Source: an uncultured Haemophilus sp.
Lineage (GTDB): Bacteria; Pseudomonadota; Gammaproteobacteria; Enterobacterales; Pasteurellaceae
DNA length: 11,976 nt
NCBI GenBank assembly: GCA_905205995.1
Contig: CAJLFU010000055.1
Coordinates: forward strand, 1-11,976
Direction of reading: 5' to 3'
The notes under the pieces are model-generated. The model saw only the letters and a program-made list of their open reading frames with translations. It searched no databases and had not been told where the DNA came from. Position 1 is the first letter of the stretch. Each line of letters begins with the position of its first letter. Of this stretch, positions 1 through 5,357 are shown piece by piece. Made by a program: the position numbers and the translations under genes.

Positions 1-2
1 GA

Positions 3-79
3 CGCGGGGTGGAGCAGCTTGGTAGCTCGTCGGGCTCATAACCCGAAGGCCGTCGGTTCAAATCCGGCCCCCGCAACCA
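3..79 (+). tRNA. initiator tRNA-fMet (CAU)
   Basis: Complete cloverleaf with encoded CCA. The acceptor 5' strand CGCGGGG faces CCCCGCA, leaving the unpaired C1 x A72 that marks bacterial initiator tRNAs. The anticodon stem carries three G-C pairs (GGG/CCC) around the loop with CAT, another initiator hallmark. It closely resembles the E. coli initiator tRNA. Only two bases of upstream sequence are present, so it cannot be told whether it is solitary or the last of a series. Confidence 0.97.
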
Positions 80-85
80 AATTAC

Positions 86-112
86 AAAGCACCGAAATTT
101 CGGTGCTTTTTT
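86..112 (+). terminator. Rho-independent terminator of tRNA-fMet
   Basis: Perfect 12-bp palindrome AAAGCACCGAAA/TTTCGGTGCTTT running into six T, seven bases after the tRNA CCA. The A-rich left arm means it may also work weakly on the other strand. Confidence 0.85.
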
Positions 113-140
113 CATTTTAAAATAAAGGTAAATTTAATCG

Positions 141-178
141 AAATAAAAAGGCACAATATCGTGAAGCATTATGCCTTT
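141..178 (-). terminator. Probable terminator of the DUF2301-like gene
   Basis: On the minus strand, 15 bases after the stop codon at 193, arms AAAGGCA/TGCCTTT (147-153 and 172-178) are extended by three more pairs after one mismatch. A T-rich run (TTTTTATTT) follows. The loop is fairly long, so this is less certain than the other terminators. Confidence 0.6.
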
Positions 179-192
179 ATCTATCAATCTTA

Positions 193-699
193 TTAGATTT
201 GATACTTTGTCTTATCGCCAATATCAAAGTGCAATGGCATTCGCCATTTTTGAACCGCAAGAATCAATAATAATCCGCCGACAATCAACGATAAAATTCG
301 AGCAATCCAACCCCCTTCAAATACCCAAGCAAACCAAAGTGCGGCGACAAATGCAGGTTGTAAATTTAATAGCGGTACTCTAAAACAGAAGTATTCTTTA
401 AAACATAAACCGCCCAGTGTGACTAATGCACCACCTAACGCTAATTCATGCCAACCTAAAAGCGCACATAAGAGTGCAAGCCACGTGGCAAATTGAAATG
501 TTAAGCGGAAATGCTTTAAATAAATATGAAGCGATGATGCACAACAAGTTGCTGCAATCAATACGGTACTTTGAGCCTGTTGAGGATACCAAGTTAAAGC
601 CAAGATGCTAAATGCCGCAATCACAAAGCCTGTGCGATAAATAATGACGGTGAGTTTATCCCAAACATCCATTGGAGATTCAATATGTGGATCAGCCAT
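193..699 (-). CDS. DUF2301-like integral membrane protein
   Basis: A 168-residue hydrophobic protein with no enzymatic motif. Five to six membrane segments can be seen at about residues 17-37, 43-60, 68-82, 85-103, 112-129 and 132-149. A short acidic N-terminus and a charged C-terminal tail (KWRMPLHFDIGDK) flank them. A conserved-looking CFKEYFCFR stretch lies near residues 99-107. It resembles the uncharacterised inner-membrane family DUF2301, known from cyanobacteria and Pasteurellaceae; I recognise this from sequence character, and no function is known. The start is supported by AAGGAA about six bases upstream of ATG. It follows mpl in the same direction, but a strong hairpin lies between them, and only 25 bases separate that hairpin from the start codon. 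Confidence 0.75.
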   Translation of the reverse strand: MADPHIESPMDVWDKLTVIIYRTGFVIAAFSILALTWYPQQAQSTVLIAATCCASSLHIYLKHFRLTFQFATWLALLCALLGWHELALGGALVTLGGLCFKEYFCFRVPLLNLQPAFVAALWFAWVFEGGWIARILSLIVGGLLLILAVQKWRMPLHFDIGDKTKYQI

Positions 700-720
700 G
701 CTATTTCCTTATTTTTGATG

Positions 721-764
721 ATAAAAAGTGCGGTCAAAAACACTCTCATTTTTGACCGCACTTT
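721..764 (-). terminator. Inverted uptake-sequence hairpin downstream of mpl
   Basis: Perfect 16-bp stem AAAGTGCGGTCAAAAA (725-740) with its complement (749-764) around an 8-base loop. Each arm contains an exact Hin-type uptake core (plus at 726-734, minus at 755-763). It lies 10 bases after the mpl stop codon. The minus-strand T tract is short (stem TTT, then TTAT), so termination may be partial. Confidence 0.75.
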
Positions 765-773
765 GCATTGAGA

Positions 774-2129
774 TTATTTTAATCGATCTAAAATCTTTTG
801 ATGAATGCCACCAAAGCTACCGTTTGACATCACAAGAATCTGATCCGTTGGTTTCGCTTCAGCCACAATCATATCCACCAATTTATCGAGATTTCCCGTG
901 TAATGTGCTGGTTGAACACATTGTCCGGCAATTTCAGCTACATCCCATGGAATATTATCTGGTTGTAGCATAAACACCGCATCAGCTCGCCCAAGTGCTG
1001 GTGCAATTTCATCTTTATGCACGCCCATTTTCATGGTGTTTGAACGAGGCTCTAATACGGCAAGAATACGTACGCCACCACCCACTTTGTCACGCAACGC
1101 CGTAAGTGTCGCCAGAATTGCTTCTGGATGGTGAGCGAAGTCATCATAAACCGTAATACCGTTGACTTCACCCTTCACTTCTAAACGACGTTTTGCATTA
1201 ATAAAACTGCCTAATGCCTGACATGCATCTTCAATTTTGACACCAGCATGGTAAGCTGCCGCAATCGCCATTAAAGCATTGTGCATATTGTGCTGTCCGA
1301 CAATATTCCATTTCACTTCAGCCACTTTTTTACCGTAATGGAATACGGCAAATTCAGAACAATCATTAGTAATACGTTCCGCAAACCATTCTTTATCTTT
1401 ACCGATAAATTGCTGTTCTGACCAACATCCCATATTGAGAGTTTCTTTCACACTCTGTTCATCTGCAAAAGAAAGAACACGTCCTGTGGAAGGAATAGTT
1501 CGGATCATATGATGGAATTGACGCTGGATCGCGTGAAGATCGTCGAAGATATCCGCATGATCGAAGCTGATATTGTTAATGATCAAAGTTTTTGGATTGT
1601 AATGTACAAATTTAGAGCGTTTATCAAAGAACGCCGTATCATATTCATCCGCTTCAATTACAAAGAACTCACTTTCCCCTAAACGAGCAGAGGTACCAAA
1701 ATTTCCCGCAATCCCACCGATTAGGAAACCAGGTTTTAGCCCATTTTGTTCTAAAATCCAGGTCAACATACCCGTTGTTGTGGTTTTACCATGTGTACCT
1801 GAAACCGCTAACACCCAACGATTACGCAATAAATGGTCGTGTAACCATTGAGGACCTGATGTGTAAGGCAAGGCATTATCCAAAACATATTCCACACAAG
1901 GATTACCGCGTTTCATGGCATTTCCAACAATCACCATATCGGGTGCAGGCTGAAGTTGAGCCACATCATAATTAGGAATAATTTCAATGCCCTGCTCTTG
2001 TAAAAAAGTACTCATTGGTGGGTAAACATTGGTATCGGACCCCGTTACTTTATAACCCACTTGTTTGGCAATCATCGCAACGCCACCCATAAAGGTACCG
2101 CAGATGCCTAAAATATGAATATGTTTCAT
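774..2129 (-). CDS. mpl: UDP-N-acetylmuramate:L-alanyl-gamma-D-glutamyl-meso-diaminopimelate ligase
   Basis: Cytoplasmic Mur-ligase family enzyme of peptidoglycan recycling. It joins the recovered tripeptide L-Ala-gamma-D-Glu-meso-DAP to UDP-MurNAc with ATP, bypassing MurC, MurD and MurE. The 451 residues show the three Mur-ligase domains: an N-terminal UDP-binding fold opening with HILGICGTFMGG (residues 5-16), a central ATP-binding domain with P-loop GTHGKTTT (111-118), and a C-terminal domain with the YDDFAHHP ligase motif. The MGG replacing the usual glycine pattern of MurC and the overall length (E. coli Mpl is 457) fit Mpl rather than MurC. The ATG is preceded by purine-rich AGAGAAGAAG. 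It has its own promoter-like element just after the metC terminator and ends in the uptake-sequence hairpin. Confidence 0.95.
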   Translation of the reverse strand: MKHIHILGICGTFMGGVAMIAKQVGYKVTGSDTNVYPPMSTFLQEQGIEIIPNYDVAQLQPAPDMVIVGNAMKRGNPCVEYVLDNALPYTSGPQWLHDHLLRNRWVLAVSGTHGKTTTTGMLTWILEQNGLKPGFLIGGIAGNFGTSARLGESEFFVIEADEYDTAFFDKRSKFVHYNPKTLIINNISFDHADIFDDLHAIQRQFHHMIRTIPSTGRVLSFADEQSVKETLNMGCWSEQQFIGKDKEWFAERITNDCSEFAVFHYGKKVAEVKWNIVGQHNMHNALMAIAAAYHAGVKIEDACQALGSFINAKRRLEVKGEVNGITVYDDFAHHPEAILATLTALRDKVGGGVRILAVLEPRSNTMKMGVHKDEIAPALGRADAVFMLQPDNIPWDVAEIAGQCVQPAHYTGNLDKLVDMIVAEAKPTDQILVMSNGSFGGIHQKILDRLK

Positions 2130-2160
2130 TCTTCTTCTCTAGTTACTAAAAATGCTGACT

Positions 2161-2189
2161 ATGATAAATCAACTCAAAGATTGAGTAAA
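2161..2189 (-). promoter_or_regulatory. Candidate sigma-70 promoter of mpl with internal inverted repeat
   Basis: On the minus strand, -35 TTTACT (2189-2184) and -10 TATCAT (2166-2161) are separated by exactly 17 bases. They lie about 35 bases upstream of the mpl ATG and directly behind the metC terminator. The spacer holds most of the repeat ACTCAA-AGA-TTGAGT (2172-2186). Confidence 0.5.
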
Positions 2190-2191
2190 TA

Positions 2192-2215
2192 AGGGCTGTT
2201 TACATAAACAGCCCT
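2192..2215 (-). terminator. Terminator of metC
   Basis: Perfect 11-bp stem AGGGCTGTTTA/TAAACAGCCCT with a two-base nominal loop, five bases past the metC stop codon. On the minus strand TTATTTACT follows, a modest U tract. Confidence 0.75.
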
Positions 2216-2220
2216 CTTTA

Positions 2221-3411
2221 TTATTTGATTCGGTCAAAGCCTGCTTGAAGATCGGCAATTAATTCATCCGTGTCTTCAAATCCAATATGCACACGAATCA
2301 ATGAACCCGTTAATTTACGCTCAATACCTGGGCGAATTTTTGCAATTTCTTCTGGTTGATTGCATAAAATGAGCGATTCAAACCCGCCCCAAGAATAAGC
2401 CATTGTGAAAAGACCAAAATGATCCATAAAGGCGGAAAGTTCTTCATCATTTAAACGTTTATGCAATTCAAAAGAGAATAAACCGCTTGCGCCGGTAAAA
2501 TCACGTTTAAAGTTTTCATGGCCTGGACAGCTTGGTAACGTTGGATGATACACTGCTTTAACTTGTGGTTGTTCACTTAACCATTTGGCGACTATCAAAC
2601 TGCTTTCATGATGTTGTTTTAATCGCACACCTAAGGTACGAATACCGCGTGCCGTCGTATAGGCGGAATCAGCATCAACCATTTGCCCCATTAAATAGGA
2701 ATGTTCGCGCAATTTATCCCAAGTACGCGCATTAGCCACGGCTGTACCGATCATAATATCAGAATGCCCTACTAAATATTTCGTTCCTGCTTGAATAGAA
2801 ATATCAATACCATGTTCTAACGCTTTAAATAATACCCCTGCAGCCCATGTATTATCGATCATAATAACGATTTCAGGACTCACTGCTCGAACCGCTTTAA
2901 CAATTGTAGGAATATCAGGCACTTCCATCGTTAAAGAACTTGGTGACTCTAAAAATAAGACTTTCGTATTTGGCTGCACAAGTTTCGCAATCTCTGCGCC
3001 TATCATTGGATCATAATAGGTCGTATCAATATGCATTTTTTTCAAAATTACATTGCAAAAATCTTGTGTCGGCTCATACGCCGCACCTGTCATTAAAACG
3101 TGATCGCCCGTTTCTACAAATGATAAAATAGCATTGGTTACGGCTGCTGCACCACAGGGATAAAGATAACAACCGGCTCCGCCTTCCATTTCACACATTA
3201 AATCTTGAAGTGCAAAGTGAGTTAACGTGCCACGACGCCCGTAAAAAAGCTCTCCCTTATAACGATTTTTTGTGCAATTTTTTTTATCCGCAATAGTCTC
3301 AAATACTAAAGAGGATGCGCGTTGAACCACGGGGTTAACTGAGCCTTGAGTAAAACGTTTTTTACGCCCTGCATGGACCAATGTGGTCGATAAGGTATGA
3401 TGTTCTGACAT
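2221..3411 (-). CDS. metC: Cystathionine beta-lyase
   Basis: PLP-dependent Cys/Met-metabolism enzyme of the cytoplasm. It cleaves L-cystathionine to homocysteine, pyruvate and ammonia, the penultimate step of methionine synthesis. The 396-residue product aligns along its length with E. coli MetC (395), including FYGRRGTLTHF (56-66), the PLP-phosphate loop PCGAAAV (85-91), DNTWAAG (186-192) and the Schiff-base lysine in SIQAGTKYLVGHSD (Lys211). The start is set at the ATG at 3411, which has AGGTGA at ideal spacing. The frame continues upstream to a TTG at 3435, but that adds eight residues with no Shine-Dalgarno support and no family match. It is divergent from the peroxiredoxin gene. I see no convincing tandem MetJ box upstream. 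Confidence 0.95.
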   Translation of the reverse strand: MSEHHTLSTTLVHAGRKKRFTQGSVNPVVQRASSLVFETIADKKNCTKNRYKGELFYGRRGTLTHFALQDLMCEMEGGAGCYLYPCGAAAVTNAILSFVETGDHVLMTGAAYEPTQDFCNVILKKMHIDTTYYDPMIGAEIAKLVQPNTKVLFLESPSSLTMEVPDIPTIVKAVRAVSPEIVIMIDNTWAAGVLFKALEHGIDISIQAGTKYLVGHSDIMIGTAVANARTWDKLREHSYLMGQMVDADSAYTTARGIRTLGVRLKQHHESSLIVAKWLSEQPQVKAVYHPTLPSCPGHENFKRDFTGASGLFSFELHKRLNDEELSAFMDHFGLFTMAYSWGGFESLILCNQPEEIAKIRPGIERKLTGSLIRVHIGFEDTDELIADLQAGFDRIK

Positions 3412-3552
3412 ATATTTCACCTGTAACTTAGACAATATTAATTAATTCAATAGATAAAAACAGCTGTTAAAGTGCAGTTAATTTTCTTAAAATAATCGGC
3501 GACTTTTTGCATCCGCAAAATTTTTATTAACTTTCATATAGGAATTATGACT
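3412..3552. other. Divergent metC/peroxiredoxin intergenic region
   Basis: AT-rich 141-base control region that must hold promoters for both genes. For the peroxiredoxin, TAAAAT at 3488-3493 could be a -10, but the matching -35 is poor. A one-mismatch uptake core, AAGTGCAGT, lies at 3470-3478. The small hairpin TTTTGC-atcc-GCAAAA (3505-3520) followed by five T lies in the peroxiredoxin leader. I could not fit an OxyR or MetJ consensus with confidence. Confidence 0.5.
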
Positions 3553-4155
3553 ATGGTATTAGTAACTCGTCAAGCTCCAGATTTTACTTGCGCTGCAGTT
3601 TTAGGCAACGGAGAAATCGTTAATAACTTCAATTTCAAGAAACACATCAATGGTAAAGCGGCAGTATTATTCTTCTATCCATTAGACTTTACTTTCGTTT
3701 GTCCATCTGAATTAATCGCATTCGACCACCGTTACGAAGAGTTCAAAAAACGTGGTGTTGAAGTTGTTGGTGTATCTATCGACTCAGAATTCACTCACAA
3801 CGCATGGCGTAATACGCCAACTGAAAACGGCGGTATCGGTGCAGTTAAATATGCATTAGCTGCAGACGTTAAACACGAGATTGCTAAAGCATACGGTATC
3901 GAACACCCTGAAGAAGGTGTTGCACTACGTGGTTCTTTCTTAATTGACAAAAACGGCGTTGTTCGCCACCAAGTGGTAAATGACTTACCATTAGGCCGTA
4001 ACATCGATGAAATGTTACGTATGGTTGATGCGTTACAATTCCACGAAGAACACGGTGAAGTTTGCCCAGCTCAATGGGAAAAAGGCAAAGAAGGTATGAA
4101 AGACAGCCCTGAAGGTGTTGCTAAATACTTGAAACAAAACGCTGACAAACTTTAA
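3553..4155 (+). CDS. 2-Cys peroxiredoxin (AhpC/TSA family)
   Basis: Thiol peroxidase that reduces hydrogen peroxide and organic hydroperoxides in the cytoplasm; its electron donor cannot be read from sequence. In 200-residue numbering, the peroxidatic cysteine is Cys50 in DFTFVCPSE with Thr47, the catalytic arginine is Arg126 in ALRGSF, and the resolving cysteine is Cys171 in GEVCPAQW. That makes it a typical homodimeric 2-Cys enzyme. GGIG (93-96) resembles the GGLG motif of oxidation-sensitive members, but the C-terminus has YL rather than YF. Two ATGs are possible. AGGAA at 3540-3544 is only two bases from the first (3547) and eight from the second (3553), and relatives begin MVLVTRQAPDF, so 3553 is chosen. 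Codons are strongly biased (CGT, TTC, AAC, GGT), suggesting high expression. Cys13 is an extra cysteine. Confidence 0.93.
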   Translation: MVLVTRQAPDFTCAAVLGNGEIVNNFNFKKHINGKAAVLFFYPLDFTFVCPSELIAFDHRYEEFKKRGVEVVGVSIDSEFTHNAWRNTPTENGGIGAVKYALAADVKHEIAKAYGIEHPEEGVALRGSFLIDKNGVVRHQVVNDLPLGRNIDEMLRMVDALQFHEEHGEVCPAQWEKGKEGMKDSPEGVAKYLKQNADKL

Positions 4156-4163
4156 TTTTTAAG

Positions 4164-4190
4164 AAAAAGCCACATTAAGTGGCTTTTTTT
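4164..4190 (+). terminator. Terminator of the peroxiredoxin gene
   Basis: Stem AAAAAGCCAC/GTGGCTTTTT with loop ATTAA and a run of seven T, nine bases after the stop codon. It is a classical intrinsic terminator and shows the gene is transcribed alone. Confidence 0.9.
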
Positions 4191-4194
4191 ATTT

Positions 4195-4223
4195 TTGTAG
4201 ATCCTTTAGAATGAACATATCTT
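4195..4223 (+). promoter_or_regulatory. Weak candidate promoter of pgsA
   Basis: TTGTAG (4195-4200), 17 bases, then TATCTT (4218-4223), in the only gap between the preceding terminator and pgsA. TAGAAT at 4207-4212 is an alternative -10. Both are poor matches, so the exact promoter is uncertain. Confidence 0.3.
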
Positions 4224-4229
4224 TAACCA

Positions 4230-4238
4230 AAGTGCGGT
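4230..4238 (+). repeat. DNA uptake signal sequence in the pgsA leader
   Basis: Exact Hin-type core AAGTGCGGT, preceded by A and followed by T and an A/T-rich stretch as in the extended consensus. It ends seven bases before the pgsA ATG, occupying the space where a Shine-Dalgarno sequence should be. Confidence 0.9.
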
Positions 4239-4245
4239 TATTTTT

Positions 4246-4803
4246 ATGAAATATAATATTCCCATTTTCCTGACGATTCTCCGAGTGATTTTAATTCCAT
4301 TCTTCGTCGTGGCGTTTTATTTGCCTATCCCTTCTGCGCCTTTTATTACCACTCTCATTTTCTTTATCGCCGGTGTTACCGACTGGTTTGATGGCTATCT
4401 TGCTCGAAAATTAAAGCAAACAACTCGTTTCGGTGCTTTCCTTGATCCTGTTGCCGATAAAGTGATGGTTATTACTGCGCTAGTATTAATTGTGGAATAT
4501 CAACATTCTTTTTGGATTACTATTCCCGCTATTATTATGATTTCACGTGAAATCATAATCTCTGCTTTACGCGAATGGATGGCTGAATTGGGTGAACGTA
4601 ATAAAGTAGCCGTTTCATGGATGGGAAAAGTGAAAACCACCTCTCAAATGCTAGCTTTAGGTGGATTACTCTGGCGATATAATGTCTATATGGAAACGTT
4701 GGCAATCATACTTCTCTACTTGGCGGCAATCTTAACAGTATGGTCAATGCTCCAATACTTGAAAGCAGCGAAAGGCAGCTTATTAGATAACATTGAATTA
4801 TAG
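4246..4803 (+). CDS. pgsA: CDP-diacylglycerol--glycerol-3-phosphate 3-phosphatidyltransferase
   Basis: Inner-membrane enzyme that makes phosphatidylglycerophosphate from CDP-diacylglycerol and sn-glycerol 3-phosphate, the committed step to phosphatidylglycerol and cardiolipin. The 185 residues carry the full CDP-alcohol phosphotransferase signature: Asp46, Asp49-Gly50, Ala53-Arg54, Gly63, Asp67 and Asp71, whose aspartates bind metal and substrate. Hydrophobic segments at about residues 5-27, 33-44, 74-85, 88-101, 131-143 and 150-172 fit the six-helix fold. Length matches E. coli PgsA (182). No purine-rich ribosome-binding site precedes the ATG, because an uptake sequence lies there. It is flanked by terminators on both sides and so forms a single-gene unit. 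Confidence 0.95.
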   Translation: MKYNIPIFLTILRVILIPFFVVAFYLPIPSAPFITTLIFFIAGVTDWFDGYLARKLKQTTRFGAFLDPVADKVMVITALVLIVEYQHSFWITIPAIIMISREIIISALREWMAELGERNKVAVSWMGKVKTTSQMLALGGLLWRYNVYMETLAIILLYLAAILTVWSMLQYLKAAKGSLLDNIEL

Positions 4804-4822
4804 AATTGACTAAATTTTAAAT

Positions 4823-4859
4823 AAAAGGTGCGGTTATTTTAATCGCGCCTTTTGTTTTT
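4823..4859 (+). terminator. Terminator of pgsA built on a degenerate uptake-sequence pair
   Basis: Fourteen-bp stem AAAAGGTGCGGTTA (4823-4836) with TAATCGCGCCTTTT (4840-4853), including two G-U pairs, then a further T run to 4859. The left arm is a one-mismatch uptake core (AGGTGCGGT) and the right arm has decayed further. Confidence 0.8.
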
Positions 4860-4902
4860 GAATTATTTTTAACCAATTAAATACTTTTTTTACGAATTTT
4901 AT

Positions 4903-4930
4903 TTGACACAATAAGATAAATCCGTAAAAT
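4903..4930 (+). promoter_or_regulatory. Stable-RNA promoter of the tRNA-Gly-Leu-Lys operon
   Basis: Perfect -35 TTGACA (4903-4908), 16-base spacer, and -10 TAAAAT (4925-4930). The A/T-rich stretch upstream could act as an UP element. A GC-rich discriminator, ACGCCCC, follows the -10, the feature that makes tRNA and rRNA promoters sensitive to ppGpp. The short 5' leader contains a TTGTT/AACAA hairpin (4939-4952) before the first tRNA. Confidence 0.85.
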
Positions 4931-4958
4931 ACGCCCCGTTGTTTGGCAACAAGCAAAC

Positions 4959-5034
<76 letters not shown>

Positions 5035-5038
5035 ATTT

Positions 5039-5125
5039 GCCCGAGTGGTGGAATCGGTAGACACAAGGGATTTAAAATCCCTCGCCTTTCGAGGCGTGCC
5101 AGTTCAAGTCTGGCTTCGGGCACCA
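5039..5125 (+). tRNA. tRNA-Leu (UAA)
   Basis: Eighty-seven-base class II tRNA with the long variable arm of leucine tRNAs. The anticodon loop TTTAAAA holds TAA at 5073-5075, flanked by stem AGGGA/TCCCT, and CCA is encoded. It reads UUA codons, the dominant leucine codon in this AT-rich genome. A37 next to the anticodon and the UNN-reading codon class make it a likely MiaB substrate. Four bases separate it from tRNA-Gly. Confidence 0.98.
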
Positions 5126-5143
5126 TTTCAAAATCATACTAGT

Positions 5144-5219
5144 GGGTCGTTAGCTCAGTCGGTAGAGCAGCGGACTTTTAATCCGTTGGTCGAAGGTTCG
5201 AATCCTTCACGACCCACCA
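5144..5219 (+). tRNA. tRNA-Lys (UUU)
   Basis: Seventy-six-base cloverleaf very close to E. coli tRNA-Lys, with acceptor GGGTCGT/ACGACCC, anticodon loop CTTTTAA (TTT at 5177-5179), T loop GTTCGAATC and encoded CCA. Last gene of the operon. Confidence 0.98.
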
Positions 5220-5229
5220 CTTAAAATCA

Positions 5230-5251
5230 GCACCTTAATTGGTGTTTTTTT
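5230..5251 (+). terminator. Terminator of the tRNA operon
   Basis: CACC (5231-5234) pairs with GGTG (5241-5244) around a six-base loop and is followed by a run of seven T, eleven bases after the tRNA-Lys CCA. The stem is short, but position and T tract fit. Confidence 0.6.
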
Positions 5252-5302
5252 ATATCTAAAATTTAGGATAAAGACTTTCCTACTCTCTTTTCTAAAAAAC
5301 AC

Positions 5303-5333
5303 ATAAAAAAATAACCGCACTTGCGTACGGTTA
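5303..5333 (-). terminator. Terminator of miaB with a GNRA loop, one arm an uptake sequence
   Basis: On the minus strand TAACCGTAC pairs with GTGCGGTTA (one G-U pair) around the tetraloop GCAA, then TTTTTTTA. The second arm contains an exact uptake core (ACCGCACTT at 5314-5322 on the plus strand). It lies 24 bases after the miaB stop codon. Confidence 0.85.
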
Positions 5334-5357
5334 CTTATCTATAGTTATTTTAAATGA

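Noticed and set aside
337..345. Uptake-like AAGTGCGGC inside the DUF2301-like gene
   Set aside because: One mismatch at the last core position and no AT-rich flank typical of the extended signal; not counted as an uptake sequence.
3412..3435. TTG start extending MetC by eight residues
   Set aside because: The ATG at 3411 has a good ribosome-binding site and matches the family N-terminus; TTG has neither.
3436..3546. OxyR operator upstream of the peroxiredoxin, or MetJ boxes upstream of metC
   Set aside because: Only an isolated ATAG and scattered partial matches are present; no spaced OxyR tetramers or tandem MetJ octamers could be aligned.
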